Positions 33,517 to 43,054 are shown, counted from the stretch's first letter. The stretch: DNA of 64,000 bases from Nesterenkonia lacusekhoensis (GCF_017876395.1 NZ_JAGINX010000001.1:2170001-2234000), one strand, 5' to 3'. Made by a program: numbers and translations. Notes: generated by a model from the sequence alone, not told the origin.

Positions 33517-33959
33517 TGGTGCCCGCGCGACGTTCCCGAGCGGCGCCGCGACCTGGACAGAGCTCAGACGCCCCTGTCCCCGGTGTCAGCTTGCCTGAGG
33601 GCCGGACGGCGCGGCGGCATGCCGCGCGGAGACTGCGCTCCCGCCGTCTGCGTGCAGTGCTCGCGGACGAGTCCAATGGGCAGGGTCTCGGCCAGTGGCT
33701 GAGCTACTCCGCCCGGGTCATCGAAGCCGGCACGACCTGCGCCTCTGCGGTCTTCGAGAACGGAACGGGGACCGCCGTCGTCCCCCGCGGAAGCGCCGTC
33801 ACCGCGAGTTCCGAGTCCAGCCAGGAGCTCGCCGAAGATCGGGGCAGCGTGGTCAGCTACTGCCTGGAGCTTACCCTCCCCGAGGACGCCCCGAACGAGG
33901 CGCAGGGCACTCAGGGGACACCCCTGTGGGAGTTCCGCGCCACCAATTCCCCGGAGTGA
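33516..33959 (+). pseudogene. Second SipW-dependent-type surface protein, signal segment deleted
   Basis: ATG 33516 overlaps the previous stop (TGATG). The product starts with a long Arg-rich stretch (RTARRHAARRLRSRRLRAVLA), as expected before a SipW-type signal helix, but runs straight into the mature domain (ESNGQGLGQWLSYSARVIEAG, TTCASAVFENGTG, VSYCLELTLPED). The hydrophobic helix appears to be deleted, so the 147-residue product could not be exported normally. It shares the GTxxAVVPRGSAV strand and two Cys with the preceding remnant. Confidence 0.6.
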
Positions 33960-33961
33960 CC

Positions 33962-34765
33962 ATGTCTTCGCTGCTCTCCGCGATCCTGGCCGCCGCGACC
34001 CTGGCGACCTTCCCGCTGGGTTCTGCGCCCTCGTATCCCGAGGAGGTCGAGGTGCACACTGTGCGGGGCGAGCACGTCACGCTGATCACAGCCACTGTGC
34101 CGGAAGCGAAGACCAACCTCATCCCGGGACAGACAGCACGCTGGGATGTGGGCGTGCATGTCCATGCGCCTTCCGCCGGGACGATCTCCGCCGGGCTCTC
34201 CGTCTCCGGGGACTTCCCCCTGGAGGCCAGCGTCTACTCGTGTCCGGCGCCCTGGACGGCTCCTCCCACCGGCGAGGGTTCCATCGAGGAGGAGTGCCCC
34301 GCAGACCTGGAGGCGATGACAGTCTTCCGCCCGGTGCACCCCGGGCACGAGACCGACTGGGTGGGCAGCTTCTCCTCTGAGGAGGAGGAGCGCTGGCTGC
34401 GCGTCGAGGCCCGCATGCCGTTGGACTCTCCTCACGAGACGCAGAACTCCACGAGCAGACTGCGGTTCCACATCTCGGGGGACGGGCATGAGATATCCTC
34501 CGAGCTGCCGGGGGAATCTTCTCCCTCAGACGCGCCCGGTGCGGCGTCAGAAGCGGACCCGCTTGAGGGTTCCGAGAGGCCGGACGACTCCGCGGCAGGC
34601 TCACCAGATGCGGGGTCCGGTCCTGGTGAGACGCGCGCCCAGGCGCCCGGACGGCTCGCACAGACCGGCTTCTCCCTGCTCGCGCTGGTGGGAACCGGTC
34701 TGCTCTCTGTCCTGCTGGGCCGAGCCCTTCATCGCGGCTCGCAGGAGGTGAGGGACGATGCCTGA
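33962..34765 (+). CDS. Cell-wall-anchored surface protein with LAQTG sorting signal
   Basis: A 267-residue protein. A short N-terminal signal (LLSAILAAATLATFPLG) leads into a beta-rich domain with one Cys pair (VYSCPAPW...EEECPADLEAM), then a Ser/Pro/Asp/Gly-rich stalk (residues 180-230). The C-terminus is a canonical sorting signal: LAQTG, a hydrophobic helix (FSLLALVGTGLLSVLLG) and a basic tail (RALHRGSQ). LAxTG is the preference of class E sortases of high-GC Gram-positives. No sortase gene is in the window. It starts 2 bp after the previous gene and is the only intact member of the surface-protein set. Confidence 0.75.
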   Translation: MSSLLSAILAAATLATFPLGSAPSYPEEVEVHTVRGEHVTLITATVPEAKTNLIPGQTARWDVGVHVHAPSAGTISAGLSVSGDFPLEASVYSCPAPWTAPPTGEGSIEEECPADLEAMTVFRPVHPGHETDWVGSFSSEEEERWLRVEARMPLDSPHETQNSTSRLRFHISGDGHEISSELPGESSPSDAPGAASEADPLEGSERPDDSAAGSPDAGSGPGETRAQAPGRLAQTGFSLLALVGTGLLSVLLGRALHRGSQEVRDDA

Positions 34766-35200
34766 GCAGAACGCCCGCCGTCGTCGTCGCAGCGCCCGGT
34801 GGGCAGCCACTCTGCTGACGGGCGGGCTCATCCTGACCTCGGTGCAGGCCTCCGGTGCCGGCGCTCCGACCACGGAATGGACCGACGCCAGCTGGCCGGC
34901 GCGCAGACCATCGCGGGATCCGTCCAGGCCGGCGTGGTCCCCACTCCGACCAACGTCCGCTGCGTCGGCGGCGGTGTGCTCCAGAACCCCACAGTGCATT
35001 GGGAGATGCCCTCCGGGGCGACCTCCCCCACAGGGTTCCGCATCGAGTTCTACAACCGCGGACTGCTCGGCCAACGACTGGGCGAGTGGGTCTCGTGGGC
35101 GGTCTCGTCGTCTACTGCGCCTGACTCCCTCAGATCACCCTCGTTTTACCAACCGTTCCTAGGATTACCCCTGCGGATCCGGAGGGGTAATCCGAATCTG
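34758..35200 (+). pseudogene. Third SipW-dependent-type surface protein, frameshifted and truncated by a palindromic repeat
   Basis: ATG 34758 overlaps the previous stop. The first 45 residues look right for a SipW-type signal (RRRRRSARWAATLLTGGLILTSVQ, then TEWTDASW). Near 34893-34905 the frame shifts, and the mature domain continues one frame over as GAQTIAGSVQAGVVPTPTNVRCVGGG and HWEMPSGATSPTGFRIEFYN. The reading then runs into the palindromic repeat at 35121 without a plausible C-terminus. Both a frameshift and a 3' truncation are therefore present. Confidence 0.65.
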
Positions 35201-35230
35201 CCTTGGTAAGACGAGGGTGGAGGGATTCAG
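35121..35230. repeat. Long palindromic intergenic repeat, family B copy 1
   Basis: Nested inverted arms: CACCCTCGTTTTACCAA (35136-35152) pairs with its near-complement ending at 35219, and GGATTACCCCT pairs with GGGGTAATCC in the centre. It separates the broken surface-protein gene from convergent purA and overlaps the purA stop codon. A second copy lies at 47173-47254. Confidence 0.85.
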
Positions 35231-36516
35231 TCCTCGATCAGGTCATAGCGCTGGATGGTCTGCTCACGGCCCGGGCCCACGCCGATGCCGGAGATCCGCG
35301 TGCCGGACATCTTCTCCAGGGCCAGCACGTAGTTCTGCGCGTTGACCGGCAGGTCCTCCAGAGTCTGGGCCTCGGAGATGTCCTCGGTCCAGCCCTCGAA
35401 GTGCTCGAAGATCGGGGTGGCGTGGTGGAACTCGGTCTGGCTCATCGGCATCTCGTCGTGGCGCACACCGTCGATCTCGTAGGCGACGCAGACCGGGATC
35501 TGCTCGATGCCGGTCAGGACGTCGAGTTTGGTGAGGAAGTAGTCGGTGAACCCGTTGATGCGGGTGGCGTAGCGGGCCATCACGGCGTCGTACCAGCCGC
35601 AACGGCGCGGCCGACCGGTGTTCACACCGAACTCGCCGCCGGTCTTCTGCAGGTACTCGCCCCACTCGTCGAAGAGCTCCGTGGGGAACGGGCCGGCACC
35701 CACACGTGTGGTGTAGGCCTTCACGATGCCGATGGAGCGATTGATCCGAGTGGGCCCGATGCCGGATCCCACCGAGGCGCCCCCGGCCGTCGGGTTGGAG
35801 GAGGTCACGAACGGGTAGGTGCCGTGGTCCACGTCGAGGTAGGTGGCCTGGCCACCCTCCATGAGCACCACCTTCTCCTCATCCAGGGCGTCGTTGAGCA
35901 GGATGGTCGTGTCCACGACCATCGGGCGCAGCCGCTCGGCGAAGGACAGGAAGTACTCGGCGATCTCATCGACGGTGATCGCCCGGCGGTTGTACAGCTT
36001 GACCAGCAGCTCGTTCTTCTGACGCAGCGCGCCGTCGATCTTCTGCCGCAGGATGGACTCATCGAAGATGTCCTGGACGCGGATGCCCAGACGCCCCACC
36101 TTGTCCATATAGGTAGGTCCGATGCCGCGGCCAGTGGTGCCGATGGCCCGCTTGCCCAGGAAGCGCTCCGTGACCTTGTCCATCGTCTGGTGATACGGGG
36201 CCACCAGGTGGGCGTTGGCGGAGATGCGCAGCTTGGAAGTGTCCGCCCCGCGGGCCTGAAGGCCGTCGATCTCCTCGAACAGGGCCTCCAGGTTGACCAC
36301 CACGCCGTTGCCGATGACCGGAGTGGCGTTGGGCGAGAGGATTCCGGCGGGCAGCAGCTTCAGCTCGAACTTCTCACCGCCGACCACCACCGTGTGCCCG
36401 GCGTTGTTGCCGCCGTTGGGCTTGACCACATAGTCCACGCGGGAGCCGAGAAGGTCAGTCGCCTTGCCTTTTCCTTCGTCGCCCCACTGGGCGCCGACGA
36501 TCACGATGGCTGGCAT
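35227..36516 (-). CDS. purA: Adenylosuccinate synthetase
   Basis: A 429-residue enzyme making adenylosuccinate from IMP, GTP and aspartate in AMP synthesis. The GTP-binding loop GDEGKGK is at residues 12-18 with catalytic Asp13. NNAGHTVVV, the IMP loop [13 protein letters not shown], and [14 protein letters not shown] are all present. Length is normal. Start ATG 36516 gives [15 protein letters not shown]. About 170 bp upstream to tdk are without a recognised feature. Confidence 0.97.
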   Translation of the reverse strand: MPAIVIVGAQWGDEGKGKATDLLGSRVDYVVKPNGGNNAGHTVVVGGEKFELKLLPAGILSPNATPVIGNGVVVNLEALFEEIDGLQARGADTSKLRISANAHLVAPYHQTMDKVTERFLGKRAIGTTGRGIGPTYMDKVGRLGIRVQDIFDESILRQKIDGALRQKNELLVKLYNRRAITVDEIAEYFLSFAERLRPMVVDTTILLNDALDEEKVVLMEGGQATYLDVDHGTYPFVTSSNPTAGGASVGSGIGPTRINRSIGIVKAYTTRVGAGPFPTELFDEWGEYLQKTGGEFGVNTGRPRRCGWYDAVMARYATRINGFTDYFLTKLDVLTGIEQIPVCVAYEIDGVRHDEMPMSQTEFHHATPIFEHFEGWTEDISEAQTLEDLPVNAQNYVLALEKMSGTRISGIGVGPGREQTIQRYDLIED

Positions 36517-36687
36517 GGAATTCCTCTCGACATGAAGCGGTCAGGTCCGGACACAGACCCGTTCGAGTCTATCAACGTTAGGGTGAGATCAATGGTTCCG
36601 GGGCCTCCCGAGGACATACACCCAGGAGCGGCGGCTCTTCCGATGAAGAGTTCCCGCCTCGCCGCCGATCAGCCGCGCCCGGTGGGT

Positions 36688-37332
36688 TCAGCCGAGGCGG
36701 CCTCCGCTGGCCTCCAGATAGCAGGCCGCGCAGAGCGACTCGTAGGTGACGTCAGCACCGTCGATGGCGACCTGGTCGCCGTCGAAGATGATCTCCTGAC
36801 CCACTCGGCGCGCATTGAAGACCGCCTTGCTGCCGCAGCGGCAGATGGTCTTCAGCTCCTCCAGGGCGTGAGCCAGATCCATCAGGCGCGCAGACCCCGG
36901 GAAGGCACGGGTGCGGAAGTCGGTGCGGATGCCATAGGCCAGCACCGGCACCCCATCGAGCACGGCGATCCGCAGCAGGTCATCCACCTGCTCCTCGGTG
37001 AGGAACTGGGCCTCATCCACCAACAGGCAGGAGACCGGTTTGGTGCGCAGGGCCGCCCCTTCTGCGCCCAGGCCCTCCAGCAGAGTGCCTTGGGGGTCGA
37101 CTTCGGCGTGCTGACGGAAGAGTTCGCGCAGCTCAGTGCCCGGCGGGATCAGAAAATCCACCGTGCGGGCCACTCCGAGCCGGGAGACGATCTCGTCCTC
37201 GCCTTTGGTGTCGATGGCTGGCTTGGCCAGCAGCACCCGCTGGCCGCGCTCCTCATAGTTGAAGGCCGCCTGGAGCAGTCCGGTGGACTTGCCGGAGTTC
37301 ATCGCCCCATAGCGGAAATAGAGCTTGGCCAC
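36688..37332 (-). CDS. tdk: Thymidine kinase
   Basis: A 214-residue type II thymidine kinase. The P-loop GAMNSGKST is at residues 9-17. The Walker B region is LLVDEAQFLTEEQVDDL with the catalytic Glu. A zinc finger of two Cys pairs is CRCG and CAAC. The lasso region VTYESLCAACYLE is at the C-terminus. It salvages thymidine to dTMP. It starts 3 bp after the DUF3151 gene and is probably co-transcribed with it. Confidence 0.95.
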   Translation of the reverse strand: MAKLYFRYGAMNSGKSTGLLQAAFNYEERGQRVLLAKPAIDTKGEDEIVSRLGVARTVDFLIPPGTELRELFRQHAEVDPQGTLLEGLGAEGAALRTKPVSCLLVDEAQFLTEEQVDDLLRIAVLDGVPVLAYGIRTDFRTRAFPGSARLMDLAHALEELKTICRCGSKAVFNARRVGQEIIFDGDQVAIDGADVTYESLCAACYLEASGGRLG

Positions 37333-37335
37333 CGC

Positions 37336-37758
37336 TCAGCGCAGCTTGGCGAGCTCCTCCGGGGCGGAGGGGTCGCTGTCCTTGATGAGCTTCTCGATGC
37401 GGGTGACCTCCTCAGTCTCCCCGATGGCGGCCGCGGCCTGTCCCAGCGCACCCAGGGCACGCAGGAAGCCGCGATTGGGCTCGTGGGACCACGGCACCGG
37501 ACCGGCACCGCGCCAACCGGATCCGCGCAGGGCATCCAGACCCCGGTGATAGCCCACCCGAGCGTAGGCGTAGCCCTCCACGGTGTAGCCCTGGTTCAGG
37601 GCCTCCTCGGCCAGCAGCGCCCAGACCAGCGAGGACTCGGGATGCTTGGCGGCCAGATCCACCGGCTCCTCCCCGGCGGCCAGGGACTCGGTGACTTCGG
37701 GCTCGGCCGGAAGCAGCGTGGGCTCCGGCTCCATCAGGTTCTGTCCGACGAGGCTCAT
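37336..37758 (-). CDS. DUF3151-family protein
   Basis: A 140-residue cytoplasmic protein, conserved in actinobacteria, of unknown function. It reads as alpha-helical repeats of TPR character (SSLVWALLAEEALNQGYTVEGYAYARVGYHRGLDALR, GFLRALGALGQAAAAIGE). The GWRGAGPVPWSHEPNRGFLRALG segment is the family hallmark. No catalytic motif is seen. Confidence 0.85.
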   Translation of the reverse strand: MSLVGQNLMEPEPTLLPAEPEVTESLAAGEEPVDLAAKHPESSLVWALLAEEALNQGYTVEGYAYARVGYHRGLDALRGSGWRGAGPVPWSHEPNRGFLRALGALGQAAAAIGETEEVTRIEKLIKDSDPSAPEELAKLR

Positions 37759-37839
37759 GGGCTCATCCTAACGGTTCACCGTCGGCCCCCTGCCACCTCA
37801 GACATACCGTCTCAGACACGCCGCCTCACGCGTGCCCTC

Positions 37840-39039
37840 TCACACCGGGACTGCGGCAGCGCGGGTGTCTCCCGAACCGCCGTCGTCGTTTCCTGCGCTC
37901 TTGGCGGCCTTCTTCCGGCGCACAGTCGCGCCGTGGATGACGCGGTGCCGCACGAAGCCGGAGACCTGGTCCACCAGCATGGTGATCAGGATGATCACGA
38001 ACAGGGTGATGCCGATGGCGTCCCACTCATAAGGACGCTGGCCGAAGAGCCCATTGGGCGGGCTGATCAGCCGGCCGATGCCGCCGGCGCCCAGTGCGCC
38101 CAGGATGGCGGAGGCGCGGATGTTGACCTCGAAGCGGTAGAGCCAGATCGCCAGCACCTCAGGCAGCACCTGCGGCAGCACCGCCCAGCGGATCCGCTGG
38201 AGGTGGGTGGCGCCCGAGGCCATGGCGGCCTCCAGCGGTCCGGGGTCCACCCCTTCGATGGCCTCGGAGATCAGCTTGGACAGCGTGCCGATGCTGCTGA
38301 TGCCCAGTGCGAAGGCGCCTGCCATAGCACCGCCCATATTCGCCGGGCCCACACCGAGAAGGGGGATGAAGATCGCCACGGCGAAGACCAGCTCCGGCAC
38401 CGCACGGATGACGGAGAGGATGAACCGCATGGGGATGTAGATCGCCAACGGAGTCATGTTCCGGGCTGCGAGGATGCCGCAGAACAGCGAGAACAGCGCG
38501 CCCACCAGTGTGCCGATCCAGGCGATGGCCACCGATTCCAGCATCGCGTCGAAGGCGTCGGCCCAGTGGCCCTGGGCCTCCTCATCCGGGACCTGGGCCA
38601 CGCCGCCCACCATCTGCACGATGTAGTCCCACATCCGGAAGGGCATCTCGATCAGAGCGGAGAGCGTCATCCCGGTGCCCGCCGCGGAGGAGACGAACAG
38701 GACTCCGATGGAGATCAGAGCCAGGTTGTACCAGAACTTCGAGGGTCGCACGGGGCGCTGATCCAGGGCGTCCGGGGTGAACGCACGCTCGCCGGTCTTC
38801 AGCCGCTCGGTCTCCTTCGCCCGGCGCCTGCCGGTGGCCGCATAGGCCGCGCCGTAGACCGCCAGGGCGAGGGCGATCAGCCCTGTGCAGGCCGCCGAGC
38901 CCCACATGGCTCGACGGAAGACGTCCGAGGTCTCGGCGGCGGGGGCCGCGGTCAGCAGCACGGAGCCGGCGGCCACCAGCACGGCGAGGACCAGGGTCAC
39001 CGCGATCTTCTGCCCGTAGGTCATCGATGCCTTCGTCAT
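37840..39039 (-). CDS. phnE: Phosphonate-type ABC transporter permease, second subunit
   Basis: A permease of 399 residues beginning MTKASMTYGQKIAV. An extra pair of N-terminal helices (residues 8-70) precedes the PhnE domain, whose coupling loop is LISEAIEGVDPGPLEAAMASGATHLQRIRWAVLP. The domain ends RASAILGALGAGGIG, as in PhnE. The start overlaps the upstream phnE stop by one base (TGATG). Confidence 0.87.
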   Translation of the reverse strand: MTKASMTYGQKIAVTLVLAVLVAAGSVLLTAAPAAETSDVFRRAMWGSAACTGLIALALAVYGAAYAATGRRRAKETERLKTGERAFTPDALDQRPVRPSKFWYNLALISIGVLFVSSAAGTGMTLSALIEMPFRMWDYIVQMVGGVAQVPDEEAQGHWADAFDAMLESVAIAWIGTLVGALFSLFCGILAARNMTPLAIYIPMRFILSVIRAVPELVFAVAIFIPLLGVGPANMGGAMAGAFALGISSIGTLSKLISEAIEGVDPGPLEAAMASGATHLQRIRWAVLPQVLPEVLAIWLYRFEVNIRASAILGALGAGGIGRLISPPNGLFGQRPYEWDAIGITLFVIILITMLVDQVSGFVRHRVIHGATVRRKKAAKSAGNDDGGSGDTRAAAVPV

Positions 39040-40109
39040 CACAGAAGCCTCTTCCTGATCCACAGTGAGAGCAGATCGACCGCCAGCACCACAGCCACCA
39101 GCGCCCACAGGATGGCTCCGACGTGCTCATACCCCTGGGACATGCGCCCGATCTGACGGCTCAGCTCGCCACCGATGCCGGCCACTCCGACGACGCCGAG
39201 CGCGGCCGAGGCACGGACGTTCAGTTCGAAGACGTAGAGGCTGTAGGAGATGAAGCTGGGCATCACCGCCGGCAGCACGGACCAGCGGTTGCGCTGCCAG
39301 AGGGTCGCTCCGGAGGCGTCGGCGGCCTCCAGCGGACCGGGCGCCACAGCGTCGATGGATTCGCCGAGCAGCTTCGCCACGATCCCGATGTTGAACATGA
39401 TCAGCGCCAGCACTGCCGCCAGCGCACCGAAGCCGTAGGCGGTGCTGCCGATGAACGCGGCGAAGAGCAGCGCCCAGCCGACGTCGGGGATCGAGCGGAC
39501 CACGGAGTTCAGGCTCTTGAAGCCCTGGCTGGTGGCCTTGTTCGGACTGGAGACCGGGGAGGCCACCATGGCCAGCAGCAGCCCGATGAAGCATCCCACG
39601 ATCGTGGCCACCACGGCCATGCACAGGGTGATCAGCCATTCGCCCCAGATGGGCCGGGAGGTGCCGGCCACGTTCGAGAGGAAGAGATACGACCAGTCCG
39701 GGTTGAAGTAGCCCACCAGCTGCTCGCGGGTGCTGCCGCCGGTCAGCCGACCGGGCACCTCAGTGATGCGCTCCAGGAAGTAGATGCTGGAGCCGGCCCA
39801 GTAGGTGACGATCACGCAGGTCAGCGCGCCGAAGGCGCCCATGGCGCTGACCCGCGTGGCTCGGCAGAGCCCCAGGACGGCCAGCATCACCAGAAAGCCG
39901 ATCAGCGGCCACTGCGGGGCCCAGAGCGTGGTGAAGCCCAGCGGCAGGAACAGCACTGCGGTGTCTTCGCGCGTCCACCAGAAGAAGGCGAAGGCCAGCA
40001 CAGCGACGCCGACCAGCAGCAGGTAGGAGGAGAGCGAGGGCTTGGACGGCGAGGGTCTCTTCGAGGGGCCGGTGCTCAGTGCCGCCGGCCGGTCGGCCAG
40101 CTCGGTCAC
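39039..40109 (-). CDS. phnE: Phosphonate-type ABC transporter permease, first subunit
   Basis: A 356-residue permease with several helices before a PhnE core whose loop reads LLGESIDAVAPGPLEAADASGATLWQRNRWSVLP and ends RASAALGVVGVAGIGGEL. It pairs with the following phnE to form the heterodimeric channel. It overlaps phnC by 4 bp. Confidence 0.87.
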   Translation of the reverse strand: MTELADRPAALSTGPSKRPSPSKPSLSSYLLLVGVAVLAFAFFWWTREDTAVLFLPLGFTTLWAPQWPLIGFLVMLAVLGLCRATRVSAMGAFGALTCVIVTYWAGSSIYFLERITEVPGRLTGGSTREQLVGYFNPDWSYLFLSNVAGTSRPIWGEWLITLCMAVVATIVGCFIGLLLAMVASPVSSPNKATSQGFKSLNSVVRSIPDVGWALLFAAFIGSTAYGFGALAAVLALIMFNIGIVAKLLGESIDAVAPGPLEAADASGATLWQRNRWSVLPAVMPSFISYSLYVFELNVRASAALGVVGVAGIGGELSRQIGRMSQGYEHVGAILWALVAVVLAVDLLSLWIRKRLL

Positions 40110-40876
40110 TGAGCCCCCTCGACGACGTCTTCCTGGCTGAGGGGCCGCTGGTAGACCTCTTGGATGACGGCGTCGGTGGCCTCCGCGGTGGGTCCGTCGA
40201 AGACGACTTCGCCGTCGCGCATGCCGATGATGCGGTCGGCGTAGTCCCGGGCGAGGTCCAGATGGTGCATGTTCACCACGCAGGTGATGCCCAGCTCGCT
40301 CTGGATCCGCCGCAGGTCCCCGAGGACCCTGCGCGCCGTGGGCGGGTCCAGGGAAGCCACGGGCTCATCGGCCAGGATGACCTCGGGGTCCTGGGCGATC
40401 ACGCGGGCGATGGCCACGCGCTGCTGCTGACCGCCTGAGAGGGCGGCCGCACGGTTATAGGCCTTGTCGACGATCCCCACCCGCTCCAGGGACTGGAACG
40501 CGATCTCCCTGTCCTCGGGGCGGTACCAGCCCAGCAGCGAGCGCCAGGTGGGCGTCATCGCGGAGCGGCCGATCAGCACGTTGTTCAGCACGCTGATGCG
40601 GCCGACGTTGTTGAACTGCTGGAAGATCATGCCGACCCGTGAACGCAGTCGGCGCAGCTTGGCCTTGTTCCTCGGGTCCACCACAGTGTCGCCCACCGTC
40701 AGCGTGCCGTCGGTATAGGGCACCAGGCCGTTGACCGCGCGGATCAGCGTGGACTTCCCGGCTCCGGAGAGGCCGATGATCGCGACGAACTCACCCTGCT
40801 CGATGGTCAGGGAGATGTCGTTCAGGCCTTTGAAGCCGTTGGGGTAGACGACGTGGACGTTCTCGAAAGTGATCAT
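40106..40876 (-). CDS. phnC: Phosphonate-type ABC transporter ATPase
   Basis: A 256-residue ATPase: Walker A GLSGAGKSTLIRAVN, the PhnC-typical QFNNVGRISVLNNVLIGR, signature LSGGQQQRVAIARVI, Walker B ILADEPVASLDPPTAR and switch His NMHHLDLARDYADR. The frame remains open upstream, but ATG 40876 (MITFENVHVVYPNG) is the start expected from the family. Confidence 0.92.
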   Translation of the reverse strand: MITFENVHVVYPNGFKGLNDISLTIEQGEFVAIIGLSGAGKSTLIRAVNGLVPYTDGTLTVGDTVVDPRNKAKLRRLRSRVGMIFQQFNNVGRISVLNNVLIGRSAMTPTWRSLLGWYRPEDREIAFQSLERVGIVDKAYNRAAALSGGQQQRVAIARVIAQDPEVILADEPVASLDPPTARRVLGDLRRIQSELGITCVVNMHHLDLARDYADRIIGMRDGEVVFDGPTAEATDAVIQEVYQRPLSQEDVVEGAQ

Positions 40877-40976
40877 GTGGGTAGGGTCCTCAGCACTGGA
40901 GGCGCGGACCCGGCGCTCGGCCGGACCGCGCCCCAGGTTCTCAGAGAATGTCACTGAGTTCAGTGAGCAGAACGAG

Positions 40977-42026
40977 TCACTCGCCGGCTTCGTCGCCGAA
41001 GTCGTTGTAGACCTCGCGGGCGACGTCCAGCGCGTCCTCGTCAGCCTCGGCCAGGCCCTCGATCTCGTAGACCTGGTACAGCGGGTCACCCTCGGTGCCC
41101 TCGTCCTCATCGCCGACCTCAACCTCTTCGCCGAAGGACAGGAAGGCCTCCTTCAGGACCTCCAGCTCGTCCTCGTCGAACTCATCGGATGCGACGATGC
41201 CGTCGTTCGGGATCGGTCCGGCCCAGGCGAAGACCACGAGCTCTTCGCCGACGTCGGGGTTCTCTTCGGCGATGTTCTCGCGGGCGTCGTCGAAGGAGGT
41301 GCCGATCGGGAACTCGCCGTTGTAGACGTTCTGCACGGCCTCGTCGTGGCCGCCGGAGAACTGGGCGTCCACCTCGACGCCGAGGTCGTTGAGCTGGGTC
41401 TGCGGGAAGTAGAAGCCGGAGGCGGAGCCTTCCTCCACGTAGGCCACCGGGGTGCCGTCCTCGATCAGCTCCAGGGCGTCCTCACCCATGGGGCCGTACT
41501 CAGCCATCTCGCCGGACTCTTCGTCGTAGATGCCGTTGCAGAAGGAGAAGCCGTTCTCGTCCTCGACGACGTCGTCCAGGCAGTAGGTGTCCGGGTCGTT
41601 GGTGAACCACTGGGTGACGTACTGGTCCTCGCCGTAGCGGATGGACTGGAGGATCGGGTGGCCGCCTGCCTCGTCCTCGGCCTGGATCATGCCCACCGGA
41701 CCGGACATCAGCAGCTGCACGTCGCCGGCCTGCATGCCCTGGATGACGCCCAGGTAGCTGTCGGCGAAGAAGATCTCGACGTCGAAGCCGTCCAGTGCCT
41801 CGGAGAGCTGGTCCGCCAGCGCGTTGGCGTTCTCCTCCTCGGCCTCGGTGGCGGAGTCGGTGGCCGGGACCAGGCCGATGGTGATGGTGTCCACCGACTC
41901 GATGCCGGAATCACCGCCGCCTTCGCCGCCCTCGTTGTCGACGTCGCCCTCATCGCCGGCGCAGGCGGTCAGCCCCAGGGTCAGAACGCCTGCCAGCGCG
42001 AAGGCAGACTTGGTCGTGAAACGCAT
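40977..42026 (-). CDS. phnD: Phosphate/phosphite/phosphonate-binding lipoprotein
   Basis: A 349-residue lipoprotein with lipobox LGLTAC, a Gly/Glu/Asp linker and a PhnD-type domain: ITIGLVPATDSATEAEEEN, VEIFFADSYLGVIQGMQAGDVQLLMSGPVG and DVEVDAQFSGGHDEAVQNVYNG-like segments. It is strongly acidic. It delivers its ligand to PhnCEE. No C-P lyase or phosphonatase genes are next to it, so the ligand may be phosphite, phosphate or an ester. Confidence 0.9.
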   Translation of the reverse strand: MRFTTKSAFALAGVLTLGLTACAGDEGDVDNEGGEGGGDSGIESVDTITIGLVPATDSATEAEEENANALADQLSEALDGFDVEIFFADSYLGVIQGMQAGDVQLLMSGPVGMIQAEDEAGGHPILQSIRYGEDQYVTQWFTNDPDTYCLDDVVEDENGFSFCNGIYDEESGEMAEYGPMGEDALELIEDGTPVAYVEEGSASGFYFPQTQLNDLGVEVDAQFSGGHDEAVQNVYNGEFPIGTSFDDARENIAEENPDVGEELVVFAWAGPIPNDGIVASDEFDEDELEVLKEAFLSFGEEVEVGDEDEGTEGDPLYQVYEIEGLAEADEDALDVAREVYNDFGDEAGE

Positions 42027-42182
42027 ATGGATTTCCCTCTTTCCTCAAGATGCAGGTGAGCGGCCGCGACGGCCGCCTGCGCAGCGATCAGCCGGTGAGG
42101 CGCTGACAGGCGCAGTTATGAGCATCACTCTAGAGTGCGGCATGAGGGGCGACAACCTGGCACCGCGCAGTTGGATCAGCTG

Positions 42183-43022
42183 TCACCCAATGTTTACGTG
42201 GGTCATCTCCGTCAGCAGATCAGAGACCTGACTCCACTGCTGCACACGGCGAGTGGGATCACCCAGCCCGGTGCCGAAGCGGTCGATGAGCACCGTGGTG
42301 CCGCCCTGGGCGTGGACATGCTCCAGATCATTGCGCCAGATGTCCCCCACCGAGATGATCCGCTCCGGGACCACCTCCAGGCCGCCGTCGGCCCGAGCCG
42401 CCTGCTCCTGGGCGGCACGCACCGCGGCCGGCATGCCGAAGGGCTTCTGCGCCCCGTTGATCACTGCATCGAAGCTGTCGGTCAGCCCCAGATGCTGCAA
42501 CCAGGGGCCGAAGGCATCGGCGGGAGAGTTGGTGATCAGCACGACGCCGGCCACCTCCCGCAGCTGAGCCAGCAGCTGTTCCACCCCCTGAGGGGCGTGG
42601 ACGTCCGAGTGCTCCAGTCCGCGGGCCAGCAGAGCCCGGCGGCCCTGCGCAAAGGCGACGCCGGCCTCCTCATCGGTCAGTCCCGCCTGGACGGCGAGCA
42701 GCTGGACCAGCTGGTAGCCGTCCTGCAGGGGCCAGGAGGTCGGATGGGCTTTGGCCTTCCCCGCCTCCTGTGCCGCGGCTGAGCGGACGGCCTCCTGGTC
42801 CACGTGCAGCGGCCACCCCGAGGCGTCGTAGCGGATCTCGGAAGCGAGCAGGGTGTTCTGCGCGAAGGCACGCTCCACAGCCGCGCGGACCGTGCCGGCC
42901 TCGGGACCGTCCCTGCCCTGCTCAGCCAGGAGGCGATCGACCTCCTCGGCGTAGAAGAGCACCGGGTCATCGCCCAGGCAGAGAGTGCCGTCGAAGTCCA
43001 GGAGGATCAGCTGGTCGCGCAT
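42183..43022 (-). CDS. HAD-superfamily hydrolase
   Basis: A 279-residue protein. Motif I is LLDFDGTLCLGDDPV (Asp nucleophile), the cap domain is helical, motif II is VVLITNSPADAFG, the motif III Lys is in GAQKPFGMP, and motif IV is ISVGDIWRNDLEH. The GDxxxND end is typical of class I HAD phosphatases. The substrate cannot be told. It lies downstream of fba behind a very strong terminator and is therefore probably transcribed separately. Confidence 0.8.
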   Translation of the reverse strand: MRDQLILLDFDGTLCLGDDPVLFYAEEVDRLLAEQGRDGPEAGTVRAAVERAFAQNTLLASEIRYDASGWPLHVDQEAVRSAAAQEAGKAKAHPTSWPLQDGYQLVQLLAVQAGLTDEEAGVAFAQGRRALLARGLEHSDVHAPQGVEQLLAQLREVAGVVLITNSPADAFGPWLQHLGLTDSFDAVINGAQKPFGMPAAVRAAQEQAARADGGLEVVPERIISVGDIWRNDLEHVHAQGGTTVLIDRFGTGLGDPTRRVQQWSQVSDLLTEMTHVNIG

Positions 43023-43054
43023 GCCAGTGATCTTGGCACACCCACAGAGACGAA

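Noticed and set aside
35203-39156. A 1317-codon open frame on the plus strand
   Set aside because: It lies antisense to purA, tdk, DUF3151 and phnE, all with clear family motifs. The long frame is a by-product of high GC codon bias, and its composition (His/Gln/Arg-rich) is that of an antisense shadow.
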